Shown here in pieces: positions 33,540-42,197 of a stretch of 64,000 bases of DNA; the first letter of the stretch is position 1; every line of letters starts with the position of its first letter. Both the position numbers and the translations under genes were made by a program. Origin of the DNA: Nonomuraea gerenzanensis (GTDB taxonomy: Bacteria > Actinomycetota > Actinomycetes > Streptosporangiales > Streptosporangiaceae); the NCBI RefSeq assembly GCF_020215645.1, contig NZ_CP084058.1:744001-808000 (forward strand). The letters run 5' to 3'. The notes beneath the pieces were generated by a model that was not told the DNA's origin, ran no database searches, and saw only the letters and a program-made list of their open reading frames with translations.

Positions 33540-34619
33540 TCAGGCGAGTGTGATGCTGTTCGCCGCCCGCTGGACGCTCTCCGGGGCGGCGCCCTGGCCG
33601 GGGTTCTCGTGAGCGAGGGCCTGGTTGGCGGCCACGAACGGGCGCATGCGCGCCTCGTACCGGTCGTGGGCGTCCGCGCCGCCGGCGCCGAGCTCCTCGG
33701 CGAGCACGTACGCGCCCACCAGCGCCAGGCTGGTGCCCTGCCCGGACAGCGGCGAGGCGCAGTAACCGGCGTCGCCCACCAGCGCGACCCGCCCCTTGGT
33801 CCAGCGCTCCATCTTCACCTGCGCCATGGAGTCGAAGTAGAAGTCGTCGGCCTTCCACATGGCCTCCAGCAGCCTGTCCGCCTCCCAGACCCCGGCGCAG
33901 TGCTCCTGGATGAGCCGCTTCTGCTGCTCGACGTCGCGATAGTCGTAGTCGAGCACGCCGGACCTGAAGCCGAGGTTGACCCGCATCTCGGCCGGGTCGC
34001 GGTCGCTGAACAGCGCGCCGCCCGCCTCGCCCGCGTTGAACCAGGTCTGCCAGTGGTCGAGGCCGAGGAAGTTCTCGGCGGTGTAGATGGAGACGTAGGT
34101 GCCGAGGTGGTGCAGGAACTGCTGCTCGGGGCCGAAGGCGAGCCTGCGCACGTTGGAGTGCAGGCCGTCGGCGCCGATGACGTGGTCGTAGCGGTCGTGC
34201 CGGCCGCTGTCGAACGTCACCTCGCCGTCCTCGCCCAGGGTGGCGATGGAGTCGCCGTAGAGGTAGCGGGCGGTGGAGGCGCCCAGCAGGACGCGGTTGA
34301 GGTCGTCCCGCATGATCTCGATGTCGGGGCTGTCGAACCGGCCGCCGCTGAGCGTCTCCTCCTCGCTGCGCATCAGCTCGTTGCCGTCCGCGTCCACCAT
34401 GGACATGCCGCGCATGCTCGTGCGCAGCTCGCGGATCCGCTCCAGCAGCCCCATCCGCTCGACCACGGTCAGCGCCGCGCCCCTGATGTCGACCGCCTGG
34501 CCGCCCTTGCGCGGCGCCGGCGCCCGCTCGACCACCGTCACGTCGAACCCGTGCCGCCCCAGCCAGTACGCCAGGACGGGGCCGCCGATGCTGGCACCGG
34601 AGACGAGAACCTTCTTCAT
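33540..34619 (-). CDS. FAD-dependent aromatic-ring-type monooxygenase
   Basis: A 359-residue flavoprotein with an N-terminal FAD-binding fold (MKKVLVSGASIGGPVLAYWLG), the DG motif (IGADGLHSNVRR) and the GD motif (VALVGDAGYCASPLSGQG). This is the PHBH/TetX-type group A monooxygenase family, which hydroxylates aromatic or polyketide substrates using NAD(P)H. The start is the ATG at 34619, with AGGGAG upstream. It is divergent from a GntR-TetR regulator and shares two palindromic operators with it, suggesting ligand-induced expression, perhaps for detoxifying an antibiotic. Confidence 0.9.
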   Translation of the reverse strand: MKKVLVSGASIGGPVLAYWLGRHGFDVTVVERAPAPRKGGQAVDIRGAALTVVERMGLLERIRELRTSMRGMSMVDADGNELMRSEEETLSGGRFDSPDIEIMRDDLNRVLLGASTARYLYGDSIATLGEDGEVTFDSGRHDRYDHVIGADGLHSNVRRLAFGPEQQFLHHLGTYVSIYTAENFLGLDHWQTWFNAGEAGGALFSDRDPAEMRVNLGFRSGVLDYDYRDVEQQKRLIQEHCAGVWEADRLLEAMWKADDFYFDSMAQVKMERWTKGRVALVGDAGYCASPLSGQGTSLALVGAYVLAEELGAGGADAHDRYEARMRPFVAANQALAHENPGQGAAPESVQRAANSITLA

Positions 34620-34658
34620 CACTTGCTCCCTGTGTGTTGACGTCGTACGCAGAAATGA

Positions 34659-34673
34659 ATGTACGTAGTACAT
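34659..34673. promoter_or_regulatory. Operator O1 of the GntR-TetR regulator
   Basis: ATGTAC-GTA-GTACAT, an inverted repeat with 6-bp arms. It overlaps a -10-like TACATT for the monooxygenase (minus strand, 34658-34663) and the -35 region of the regulator gene. Confidence 0.6.
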
Positions 34674-34704
34674 ACAGCAGGTGGCAAGGGTATAGTGTGA
34701 AGAT

Positions 34705-34718
34705 CTGTACTAGTACAG
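34705..34718. promoter_or_regulatory. Operator O2 of the GntR-TetR regulator
   Basis: CTGTACTAGTACAG, a perfect 14-bp palindrome sharing GTAC..GTAC half sites with O1, as expected for GntR (YtrA-like) proteins. It lies just downstream of the -10 TATAGT (34691-34696) and just before the ribosome binding site, fitting autorepression. Confidence 0.7.
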
Positions 34719-34726
34719 GAGGATGC

Positions 34727-35638
34727 ATGGACACCCCGCCCCACGCCCGCATCGTGGCCGACATCAAGCAACGCGTCACCGACGGCCGGCTGCGCCCGGG
34801 CGAGCGCGTGCCCTCCACCAGGCAGCTCGCCAGAGACTGGAACGTCGCCCTGGCCACCGCCGCCAAGGCGCTGACGCTGCTGGCCCGCGAGGGCGTCGTG
34901 GTGGCCGAGCCGCGCGTGGGCACCGTGGTGGCCGAACGCCCCGGCAGCCCGGCCAGACCGCGCCCGGGCGCGACGGCGGAGCACGAGCTGACGAGGCGGC
35001 GCATCGTACGGGCGGCCATGGAGATCGCCGACGCGGACGGGCTGTCAGAGCTGACGATGCGCGCCGTCGCGGGGCGGCTCGGCGTGGCCACCATGTCCCT
35101 CTACCGGCACGTGGGCGGCAAGGACGACCTGGTCATGCTGATGGTGGACGCGGCGTTCGCCGAGTTCCCGCTGCCCGCGCGGCACCCCGACGGCTGGCGG
35201 GGGCGGCTGGAGACCTCGGCGCGGGTGCAGTGGGCCGCCTACCGGGCGCACCCGTGGATGGCCGGGGCCACGCCGCTGACCCGCCCGGTGCCCTCCCAGG
35301 CCCTGCTGCTGCACTCGGAGTTCGTCATGGAGATGCTGCAGGAGACCGGGCTCGACGCCACGACCAGGATGTACGTGATGATCCTGATCTACAGCTTCGT
35401 GCAGGGCATCGCCGCCCACATCGAGCTGGAGCAGCGCGCCAGGGCGAGCACCGGGATCACGGACGAGGAGTGGATGAGCGGGCAGGAGGAGTTTCTGCGC
35501 GACCTCACGGCAGCCAACCCGGCCTTCGGGCGGCTGCTCGACGAGCTGGGCGACTTCGACCTCGATCTCGACCGGCTCTTCACGTTCGGCCTGGAGTCGC
35601 TGCTCGACGGGCTGACGAGGCTGGTCGAGCCCCGCTAG
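34727..35638 (+). CDS. GntR-TetR fusion transcriptional regulator
   Basis: A 303-residue regulator with two DNA-binding domains. Residues ~5-70 form a GntR winged helix (IVADIKQRVTDGRLRPGERVPSTRQLA), and ~85-135 a TetR helix-turn-helix (RRRIVRAAMEIADADGLSELTM, VAGRLGVATMSLYRHVGGKDDL). A TetR_C ligand domain of the tetracyclin-repressor type follows. AGGAGG precedes the ATG. It very likely controls the divergent monooxygenase and itself through O1/O2. Such fusions occur in actinomycetes near drug-resistance genes. Confidence 0.9.
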   Translation: MDTPPHARIVADIKQRVTDGRLRPGERVPSTRQLARDWNVALATAAKALTLLAREGVVVAEPRVGTVVAERPGSPARPRPGATAEHELTRRRIVRAAMEIADADGLSELTMRAVAGRLGVATMSLYRHVGGKDDLVMLMVDAAFAEFPLPARHPDGWRGRLETSARVQWAAYRAHPWMAGATPLTRPVPSQALLLHSEFVMEMLQETGLDATTRMYVMILIYSFVQGIAAHIELEQRARASTGITDEEWMSGQEEFLRDLTAANPAFGRLLDELGDFDLDLDRLFTFGLESLLDGLTRLVEPR

Positions 35639-36369
35639 TCGGAGATCTGGATGCGCAGGCGGCGGAAGCCGCGCCCCTTGCTCTCGATCTTGGCGACCTT
35701 GATCCGCCCGATCTGCTTGGTGGAGGCCACGTGCGTGCCGCCGTCGGCCTGGGTGTCGAGGCCGACGATGTCGACGACGCGCACGTCCTGGACGGTCTCC
35801 GGCACCAGGTTGGTGGCCGTGCGGATGATGTCGGGGATGGCGAACGCCTCGGAACGGGGCAGCACCTTCACGTCGATGCGCCGGTCGGCGACGATCTCGG
35901 CGTTGCAGGCGTCCTCGACGGCCTCCTTGAACCCTGCGGGCACCTCGGGCAGGTTGAAGTCCATGCGGGCGCTGAGCTCGTCCATGTTGCCACCGGTGAC
36001 CAGGCAGCCGTAGTCGCGGAAGACCACCCCGCACAGCACGTGCAGGCCGGAGTGCGTCCGCATGAGGGCCGAGCGCCGCGCGTCGGCCACCGCGCCCCTG
36101 ACCACGGTGCCGACCGGCGGGATCGGGTCGCCCTCGGCCGGGATCAGGTAGAGGTCGTCGCCCTTGCGCGCCCCGACGATGCGGGTCTCCACGCCCTGCC
36201 AGATGAGAACGCCGTGATCCGCCGGCTGGCCGCCTCCACCCGGATAGAATGCCGACCTGCTCAGCACGATCCCCTCAGGCGTGGCCTCCAGGACGACGGC
36301 CTCGAAGTCGCGCAGGCTCTGGTCCGCCAGTTCCAATCTCTGGGTGCGTCCGTGGGAATCGGTGCTCAT
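35635..36369 (-). CDS. Alanyl-tRNA editing protein (AlaX type)
   Basis: A 244-residue stand-alone editing protein. An N-terminal part with RSAFYPGGGGQPADHG resembles the AlaRS segment before the editing domain. The SAD domain has MRTHSGLHVL (HxxxH) and QADGGTHVAST, the zinc-binding motifs. It clears Ser-tRNA-Ala or Gly-tRNA-Ala. The third zinc ligand, often Cys in CGGTHV, is Asp here, a variation I believe is frequent in this subfamily. Its stop overlaps the regulator's stop by 4 bp. Confidence 0.9.
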   Translation of the reverse strand: MSTDSHGRTQRLELADQSLRDFEAVVLEATPEGIVLSRSAFYPGGGGQPADHGVLIWQGVETRIVGARKGDDLYLIPAEGDPIPPVGTVVRGAVADARRSALMRTHSGLHVLCGVVFRDYGCLVTGGNMDELSARMDFNLPEVPAGFKEAVEDACNAEIVADRRIDVKVLPRSEAFAIPDIIRTATNLVPETVQDVRVVDIVGLDTQADGGTHVASTKQIGRIKVAKIESKGRGFRRLRIQISD

Positions 36370-36397
36370 GTCGGCAGCCTAGTGCCCTGAGGTGCTC

Positions 36398-37033
36398 ATG
36401 CGTGATCTGGTGAGACGCGTCGTGGTGGTCGGCGCGGTGCTGGGGCTGCCCTCGTGCGCGTTCGCGACGAAGTCGCCGCCCGTCAAGGAGCAGGCGCCGG
36501 TGATGATGTTCGTGGGTGACAGCTTCACCGTCGGGTCGGGGCCGGTGCCGCCCTGGCAGACGTACGCCTCGCAGACCGCCCGCCTGCTGGGCTGGCAGCC
36601 GATCATCGCGGGCGCGGGCGGCACCGGGTTCTGCAACGAGGGGCGGGCGGGCCGCACGTTCCAGCGCTCGTTCGAGGTGGAGCTGGCCTGGCGCCCGGCC
36701 CCCGACCTGCTGGTCATCTCGGGCGGCCACAACGACCGCCGCTGGAGCGCGGAGCGGGTGCGCGGGGCCGCGGCGAGCCTGCTGGCCGAGGTGCGCGCGC
36801 ACTGGCCGGCGACCAGGACGGTGGTGGTCGGCCCCATCTGGATGGGCGAGCCGCCGAAGAAGGCGTACGGGGTGCGCGACGCGGTGGCGCAGGCGGCCAG
36901 GGCGGGGAAGGTGACCTTCCTCGACCCGATGCGCAGGACCTGGCCCAAGGAGGCGATCCTGCCCGACGGCGTGCACCCCACGCTCGCCGGGCACGAGGGC
37001 CTGGCCGCCTGGCTGGCGGCCGAGCTGGCCTGA
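36398..37033 (+). CDS. SGNH/GDSL hydrolase, exported
   Basis: A 211-residue esterase-fold protein. Its four SGNH blocks are visible: FVGDSFT (Ser), GAGGTGF (Gly), SGGHND (Asn) and DGVHPT (Asp-His). The N-terminus VRRVVVVGAVLGLPSCAF is a signal sequence ending in a possible lipobox (LPSC), so it may be a lipoprotein. It would hydrolyse esters outside the cell; the substrate is unknown. The start could be the GTG at 36392 or the ATG at 36398. Confidence 0.86.
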   Translation: MRDLVRRVVVVGAVLGLPSCAFATKSPPVKEQAPVMMFVGDSFTVGSGPVPPWQTYASQTARLLGWQPIIAGAGGTGFCNEGRAGRTFQRSFEVELAWRPAPDLLVISGGHNDRRWSAERVRGAAASLLAEVRAHWPATRTVVVGPIWMGEPPKKAYGVRDAVAQAARAGKVTFLDPMRRTWPKEAILPDGVHPTLAGHEGLAAWLAAELA

Positions 37034-37034
37034 T

Positions 37035-37403
37035 CTACCAGGGGCCGTACGGGCCGTTGTTGCCGCCCCGGCCGCCCATGCCCTTGACCGCGGGCTTGAC
37101 GTCGACGATGTAGATCGTGGCCGCGATGACGGCCGCGATGGAGAACAGCCCGAGGCCGATGCCGATGAACTGGGCGCCGCCGACCACCATGAAGGCCTGG
37201 AAGTAGCTCAACGCCCCGGCGGCGGAGAACAACGTGGCCAGGCCGAGGATCAGCAGCCACAGGTTCTTCTGCAGCTTGCCCGCCGAGACGAACGCGTTGG
37301 CCGGCACCCGGAGCGCGTGCACGAGCGCGTAGATCGACATGCCGAGAATGGCCACGGCGAGCACCAGGAAGAGGAGGTTGAAGACCCCGTTGATCATGTC
37401 CAT
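37035..37403 (-). CDS. DUF2516 membrane protein (Rv0476-like)
   Basis: A 122-residue protein with three membrane helices (LLFLVLAVAILGMSIYALVHAL, LWLLILGLATLFSAAG, FIGIGLGLFSIAAVIAATIYI) and a Gly-rich tail. DUF2516 proteins sit next to hbhA in mycobacteria (Rv0476), and the same order is found here. The start is the ATG at 37403 after GGAG; a TTG at 37421 is less likely. The function is unknown. Confidence 0.82.
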   Translation of the reverse strand: MDMINGVFNLLFLVLAVAILGMSIYALVHALRVPANAFVSAGKLQKNLWLLILGLATLFSAAGALSYFQAFMVVGGAQFIGIGLGLFSIAAVIAATIYIVDVKPAVKGMGGRGGNNGPYGPW

Positions 37404-37485
37404 GTAGTCGTCTCCGCCCAACGCCGTGATGCAAACGGCTTCAGCCTAATAGGCGCCCCCGGCCTAGGGGCACCCCGTACGAAAA

Positions 37486-37514
37486 GGCCCGTCTCCCTCT
37501 TCGGGAGACGGGCC
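37486..37514 (-). terminator. Intrinsic terminator of the hbhA-type operon
   Basis: A perfect 12-bp stem GGCCCGTCTCCC / GGGAGACGGGCC with a 5-nt loop. On the minus strand it is followed by TTTT, the classic form, 10 bp after the hbhA-like stop. Confidence 0.87.
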
Positions 37515-37524
37515 CGGGGTTGGG

Positions 37525-37941
37525 TCAGGCCTGCGCCTTGGCCGAACGGGTCTTCTTGACCGGCTGGACGGGCTCGGCGACGGCCGGCTCGGCGGCCTCG
37601 GAGACCTCTTCGAGCTCCAGGGCGGCGGTGCCGGTGGCCTTGCTGACCACCTTGCGGCCGCGCGTGGCGAAGTCCTCGTAGACCTCGGTGGCCCTGAGGG
37701 TGAGGTGGTCGGCGTACTCGCGGGCCTTCTCGGGCAGGTCGCGGGCGAAGCCCTCGGCCTTGTCGGCGTACTCGCGGGCCTTGACCGGCAGGTCCTTGGT
37801 CAGCTCGGAGCGGCGCGACTGCAGCCTGGTCAGCTGCTCGGGCAGCTCGCGCAGCTTCTCGACGGCGAAGTCGCCGACGCCGGCGACCGCGTAGAACGGC
37901 TTGGACTCGGTGAGCTTCTTGACCTCGGTGGCGAGCGTCAT
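37525..37941 (-). CDS. hbhA: HbhA-like heparin-binding/coiled-coil protein
   Basis: A 138-residue protein that is nearly all helical (AGVGDFAVEKLRELPEQLTRL, KAREYADKAEGFARDLPEKA repeats), with an Ala/Glu/Pro-rich end and a short Lys/Arg tail (VKKTRSAKAQA). It matches mycobacterial HbhA in size, N-terminus and neighbours (XRE regulator upstream, DUF2516 downstream), but the lysine tail that binds heparin is short. In a non-pathogen the role may be in lipid bodies or aggregation. It starts 3 bp after the regulator stop, so the genes form an operon. Confidence 0.75.
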   Translation of the reverse strand: MTLATEVKKLTESKPFYAVAGVGDFAVEKLRELPEQLTRLQSRRSELTKDLPVKAREYADKAEGFARDLPEKAREYADHLTLRATEVYEDFATRGRKVVSKATGTAALELEEVSEAAEPAVAEPVQPVKKTRSAKAQA

Positions 37942-37944
37942 GGG

Positions 37945-38436
37945 TTAACCTTCCTTGGTTTCCTGGGTGACGTTGCCGTTGCGTGAGGTCGCCGCGAAGG
38001 GCTCAAGAGCGGCGAGAAACTCCTCGGGCAGCGGCTCGTCGTCCGAATCGGAGTCACTCCGGGGGCGGGCATTCTGGGAGGTCTGCTCGTCCTCGGCGTG
38101 CTTCTCCTTGCGAAACGACTCGTAGATGTCGATCAGCACCTGGCGTTGCCGTTCGCTGAGCAGCGGGTCGGCCCTGATGGCGGTGATCACGTCGCTGGGC
38201 GGCTCGCGGTCCTCGATGAGGCCCGCCTGCACGTAGAGCGCCTGCGAGGAGATGCGCAGACCTTTGGCGATCTGGTTGAGGATCTCCGCGCTCGGCTTGC
38301 GCAGGCCGCGCTCGATCTGGCTCAGGTAGGGGTTGGAGACCCCGGCCGCCGCGGCGAGCTGGCGCAGCGAGATCTTCGCCTGCTGCCGCTGCTCGCGGAT
38401 GTATTCACCGATCGAGCCGACTTTGGGTAGTGCCAT
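37945..38436 (-). CDS. XRE-family regulator (Rv0474-like)
   Basis: A 163-residue protein with an N-terminal XRE domain (LRQLAAAAGVSNPYLSQIERGLRKPSAEIL) and an acidic C-terminal tail (SDSDSDDEPLPEEFL). It corresponds to Rv0474, encoded before hbhA in mycobacteria. The start is the ATG at 38436 (MALPKVGSIGEYIREQR). It probably regulates its own operon; the signal is unknown. Confidence 0.86.
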   Translation of the reverse strand: MALPKVGSIGEYIREQRQQAKISLRQLAAAAGVSNPYLSQIERGLRKPSAEILNQIAKGLRISSQALYVQAGLIEDREPPSDVITAIRADPLLSERQRQVLIDIYESFRKEKHAEDEQTSQNARPRSDSDSDDEPLPEEFLAALEPFAATSRNGNVTQETKEG

Positions 38437-38496
38437 GCCTGTAGTCTGCCCCGCGGTGCTTGCAATTGCAAACGGAACGGTTAACAGCTGCAAGCA

Positions 38497-39402
38497 TCAG
38501 AGCTGGATAACCCACAGGAAGGGTGCGGCGGTGACCAAGGTCACAGAAAGTGCGACGAACCCGTAGCGCACCGAAGCGGCCAGCTCGGGAGCCGGCTTGA
38601 TCAGGCGGTCGACCCTGGCCATGACGTTGTGGACGTGCACCCCCAGCATGCCGTGCGGCGTCGGCATGGCACCCGCCGTGCCGAACCTGAGCAGCGCCGT
38701 CGCCAGCCGCCGCGGCGAGCAGTAGCGGCGGGCCCGGTCGTCGGCCGCCATCTCGACCAGCAGCTCGACCTGCGCCTGGGCGTCGGCCACCACCTTCGAC
38801 CAGGGCAGCGCCCTGCGCAGCGCGGCGAACGGCAGCAGCACCAGGTCGTGGCGCTCGCGGACGTGCGCGGCCTCGTGCGCCAGCACGGCGGCCAGCTCGT
38901 CCTCCGACAGCAGCTTGAGCGCGCCCTCGCTGACCACGACCTGCGAGCGCAGCCCCGGCACGCAGTAGGCGGCGGCGCTGGGGTGGGCCAGCACCCGCAC
39001 GCCGGGCACGCCCGGGTCGTCGTGGGAGATCAGCGCCAGCAGCATGCGGTGCCTGCGCCGGGCCCGCAACGCCTGCACGCCCGCGGTGAGCAGCACCGCG
39101 ACCAGCACGGCCAGCGCGGTGAGCCCCGCGATCAGGGCCAGCACGTGCAGCGCGTCCCACGCCTGCGGCGGCGTCCGGCCCTGCGCGAACGCGAACAGGC
39201 CGGGCAGGACCCCCACGTCGTACGGCTGCACGGCGAAGGCGAGCATCGCGCCCGTGGTGGCCAGGCCCCAGCACACGCCGAGGGACTGCCAGAGAATGAT
39301 GGCCAGCCGGGGAGCGCGCGAGGTCCACCGGGCCGTGGTGAAACGCCAGGAGCCAACCGCGCACGCCGTGGCGAGCGCTGCCAGCGCCGCTGCCGTGATC
39401 AC
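38497..39402 (-). CDS. M56/BlaR1-type membrane metallopeptidase
   Basis: A 301-residue protein with about four membrane helices and a cytoplasmic loop containing HEAAHVRERHD, the HExxH zinc site of M56/M48 peptidases, near residue 175. No penicillin-binding sensor domain follows, so it is the short actinomycete form. It would cleave the BlaI-type repressor encoded just upstream. The GTG start overlaps that gene's stop by 4 nt. Confidence 0.87.
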   Translation of the reverse strand: MITAAALAALATACAVGSWRFTTARWTSRAPRLAIILWQSLGVCWGLATTGAMLAFAVQPYDVGVLPGLFAFAQGRTPPQAWDALHVLALIAGLTALAVLVAVLLTAGVQALRARRRHRMLLALISHDDPGVPGVRVLAHPSAAAYCVPGLRSQVVVSEGALKLLSEDELAAVLAHEAAHVRERHDLVLLPFAALRRALPWSKVVADAQAQVELLVEMAADDRARRYCSPRRLATALLRFGTAGAMPTPHGMLGVHVHNVMARVDRLIKPAPELAASVRYGFVALSVTLVTAAPFLWVIQL

Positions 39403-39755
39403 TCTTCCTCCAGCTCCGTAAGGGCTCTGCGCAGAATCTCCGCCTCCGTGCCCGACACGGCCTGGGCGAAGCGGGTCAGGGCGGCCGAGCGGTCGCCCGT
39501 CAGGTCCAACGCCTCCAGCATAAGCTCAGCGATGTAGGCGTCGCGGCTTTCCGCCGGTTGATAGCGCCAGGCGCGCCCGTCGCGGGTGCGCTCCAGGAAG
39601 CCCTTGCGGGTGAGGCGGTCGAGAACGGTCATGACCGTGGTGGGGGCCAGGTCGCGGTCGGCGATCAACCTGCCGACCTCGCGGGCGGTGAGCGCGTTGC
39701 TCTCCGCCCAGAGGATGTCCATGATGCTTCGTTCGAGCTCGCCAAGACCCTTCAC
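39399..39755 (-). CDS. BlaI/MecI/CopY-family repressor
   Basis: A 118-residue winged-helix repressor (LGELERSIMDILWAE, ALTAREVGRLI, TTVMTVLDRLTRKGFL) with a C-terminal dimerisation helix pair. It starts at the GTG at 39755 with TACCCT exactly 7 nt upstream (leaderless). Together with the M56 peptidase it forms the usual cleavage-relieved repressor pair; in mycobacteria BlaI controls beta-lactamase and respiration genes. No beta-lactamase gene is in the window. Confidence 0.9.
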   Translation of the reverse strand: MKGLGELERSIMDILWAESNALTAREVGRLIADRDLAPTTVMTVLDRLTRKGFLERTRDGRAWRYQPAESRDAYIAELMLEALDLTGDRSAALTRFAQAVSGTEAEILRRALTELEEE

Positions 39756-39768
39756 GTCCTTCAGGGTA

Positions 39769-39780
39769 GCTCTACAGAGC
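39769..39780. promoter_or_regulatory. Palindrome in the blaI promoter
   Basis: GCTCT-AC-AGAGC lies immediately upstream of the TACCCT -10 (39763-39768), where a BlaI dimer would block transcription. Its TACA core recalls BlaI sites. Between it and the collagen gene (39781-40006) the DNA is unusually AT-rich at 39840-39880; apart from a TATAAA at 39916 I see nothing there. Confidence 0.4.
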
Positions 39781-40006
39781 GTCGAGCTGGCAAACGGGTC
39801 CAGGGGATCGCATGGTGTCACCGGGAGGTTGCTGTCCGATTTAGTGAGAATTATCGGGCTTAAGATTTTTTGCGGGATTTTGGGGGGCGGGTAAAGGGGT
39901 GCTGCGGTGGCGCTGTATAAAGGCGGCGTTTTCGGGCGTTTCTTGAGTGCTTCTTGAGGCTGGGTCTAGACCGTCGCGGTTGTCCCTCTATGCCGCTGTT
40001 GTGAGC

Positions 40007-42184
40007 ATGTTCATCATGGGGATCAACGCGCTGACGCGGGCTCTTGTGCTGTCGGCGGGAATTACCGGAATTCATATAGCTATACCTGTTGTCGCCGTTG
40101 ATGCGGCGTTGAGACCGGTTGGCTCGGTGTCTTCGGGGCGGACGTCCAGGGGTTACCTTGATGCGCCGTCTCGTCGTGATCCGGGGCGTGCTGTGCCGAA
40201 GGGCGGGTTGAGCGGGACCGTCCGCTTGTTGACGCCGCATGATGATCCGGCGCGCTCGTCCGGTACGGCTGCGTCCGGTACGGCGGCTGCGTCCGGTACG
40301 GCGGCGGCCACGGTCGGGCAGCCCGCGGAGGGCGGTGCAGCGGCACATCCGCATCCGCATCCGCCGCATCCCGGCAAGCCGGGGCCGAGAGGTGCGCGCG
40401 GGCCGGCAGGCCCTCCGGGCAAGGTGGGTCCGCCTGGGAAAACAGGCCCGCCGGGAAAGACCGGTGCGCCCGGGAAGGCCGGGCCGCCTGGAAAGGTCGG
40501 CCCGCCCGGCAAGATGGGCCCGCCTGGGAAGGTCGGTCCGCCCGGCAAGGTGGGCCCGCCCGGCAAGGTGGGCCCGCCCGGCAAGGTGGGCCCGCCCGGC
40601 AAGATGGGCCCGCCCGGCAAGGTGGGCCCGCCCGGACGGCCGGGTGCGCCCGGCAGAACGGGTCCCCCCGGGCCGAGGGGAGTCACCGGCCCTGCCGGTC
40701 AGGCGGGGCCGCCGGGACGGCCTGGCACCCATGGACGTGACGGCGACCGCGGCCCTCAAGGCGCGCCCGGCGCGAAAGGGGACACAGGCGCGCAGGGAGA
40801 CCCCGGCGTGAAGGGCGATCCGGGGCCGCCCGGCACGCCCGGAGCCAGAGGCGAGCAGGGGCCGGCGGGCCGCAGGGGCGATCCCGGTCCGGTCGGCGCC
40901 ACGGGGCCGAAAGGCGACCCCGGCCCGCAGGGAGCCACGGGCCTGAAGGGAGACACGGGCGCGACCGGCGCGACCGGCCCGAAGGGCGATCCTGGCGCGA
41001 AGGGTGATCCTGGCCCGCGTGGAGCGACGGGCCTGAAGGGGGACACGGGCGCGACCGGCCCCAAGGGCGACCCCGGTGCCAAGGGCGATCCCGGCCCGCC
41101 TGGAGCGACCGGCCTGAAGGGCGATCCTGGTGCGACCGGTCCGGCCGGCCCCAAAGGTGATCCTGGCCCGCCCGGTGCGACGGGCCTGAAGGGCGATCCG
41201 GGTCCGATCGGTGCCACAGGCCCCAAAGGTGATCCCGGTCCTCCCGGGCTGAAGGGCGACCCGGGCGCGATAGGTGCCGCGGGGCCGAAAGGCGACCCCG
41301 GCCCGCCCGGAGCCACAGGTCCGCAGGGACCTCCCGGTCGTGACGGCGCGCAAGGTCTCCAGGGCGTGCCAGGAGCCCAGGGCCCTCCCGGTCCCCAGGG
41401 CATCCCCGGCCGTAACGGCTCTGTCGGCGAGAGGGGCCCGACAGGTCCCAGAGGCGTCGCGGGCCCGGCCGGGCCGGTCGGTGTCAGAGGGGCGGTGGGC
41501 CCGACGGGCAGGACCGGCGCGACAGGTGCCAGAGGCGTCGCGGGCCCGGCCGGGCCGGTCGGTGTCAGAGGGGCGGTGGGCCCCACGGGCAGGACCGGCC
41601 CGGCGGGCCGGCAGGGCGCCACGGGACCGGCCGGACCCATCGGAAGAACAGGTCCCGTAGGCGCCAGGGGCGAGGCGGGGCCGATCGGGCGAACCGGGCC
41701 CGCGGGCCCGACAGGGAAGACGGGTGCGACGGGTCCCAGAGGCGTAGCAGGGCCGCATGGCCCCAGGGGAGAGACAGGAGCGGCAGGCCCCATCGGCAAG
41801 CAAGGGCCGGCAGGGCCGAAGGGCCCGATGGGTCCGGTGGGGAAGACCGGCCCCATCGGACCCCAAGGAAAGATCGGGCCTCAGGGCCCGAAGGGGGACA
41901 AGGGGCCGGTCGGTCCGCAGGGGCCGCTGCCGACACTGAAGACCACGGCCAAGCGGGGCAAGGCGGTGTACGTGCATCCGCACCAGTCCGTCCGGGTGAC
42001 CGGCGGGGCGTGTCCGGCAGGCAGCGTCCCGATCAGCGGAGGCTACGACTGGCACGGAACGCACGTGCACGCCTCGATCGTCGAGAGCCTCGCCACCGCC
42101 AACACCTGGCAGATGATGTTCACCAACCACGGCGCCAAGGGGGACGACGTCTCGGTCATCACCCAATGCCTGACCGGGAAGTGA
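40007..42184 (+). CDS. Secreted collagen-like protein
   Basis: A 725-residue protein. Residues 1-33 are a signal sequence ([18 protein letters not shown]..). A 90-residue Ala/Gly/His-rich linker ends in HPHPHPPHP. Residues ~123-641 are 173 uninterrupted G-X-Y triplets: first a Lys-rich [12 protein letters not shown] block, then GDP/GAT/GLK blocks, then GVAGPAGPV blocks. The C-terminal 85 residues form a likely trimerising beta domain ([22 protein letters not shown]), with two Cys. It should form a stable extracellular triple helix without hydroxyproline. There is no sortase motif. GTG 40001 is an alternative start; no clear ribosome binding site is seen. The DNA contains 18-bp tandem repeats near 40500-40640. 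Confidence 0.87.
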   Translation: MFIMGINALTRALVLSAGITGIHIAIPVVAVDAALRPVGSVSSGRTSRGYLDAPSRRDPGRAVPKGGLSGTVRLLTPHDDPARSSGTAASGTAAASGTAAATVGQPAEGGAAAHPHPHPPHPGKPGPRGARGPAGPPGKVGPPGKTGPPGKTGAPGKAGPPGKVGPPGKMGPPGKVGPPGKVGPPGKVGPPGKVGPPGKMGPPGKVGPPGRPGAPGRTGPPGPRGVTGPAGQAGPPGRPGTHGRDGDRGPQGAPGAKGDTGAQGDPGVKGDPGPPGTPGARGEQGPAGRRGDPGPVGATGPKGDPGPQGATGLKGDTGATGATGPKGDPGAKGDPGPRGATGLKGDTGATGPKGDPGAKGDPGPPGATGLKGDPGATGPAGPKGDPGPPGATGLKGDPGPIGATGPKGDPGPPGLKGDPGAIGAAGPKGDPGPPGATGPQGPPGRDGAQGLQGVPGAQGPPGPQGIPGRNGSVGERGPTGPRGVAGPAGPVGVRGAVGPTGRTGATGARGVAGPAGPVGVRGAVGPTGRTGPAGRQGATGPAGPIGRTGPVGARGEAGPIGRTGPAGPTGKTGATGPRGVAGPHGPRGETGAAGPIGKQGPAGPKGPMGPVGKTGPIGPQGKIGPQGPKGDKGPVGPQGPLPTLKTTAKRGKAVYVHPHQSVRVTGGACPAGSVPISGGYDWHGTHVHASIVESLATANTWQMMFTNHGAKGDDVSVITQCLTGK

Positions 42185-42197
42185 GGAGCGGCCGCCC

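Noticed and set aside
33540..35638. Start of a biosynthetic gene cluster (monooxygenase plus regulator)
   Set aside because: No polyketide, peptide or terpene synthase genes lie nearby; neighbours are housekeeping genes, so a resistance or detoxification pair is more likely.
40434..40640. Tandem GPPGKV-coding repeats as a separate mobile or regulatory repeat
   Set aside because: The 18-bp periodicity is explained by the collagen hexapeptide and stays in frame.
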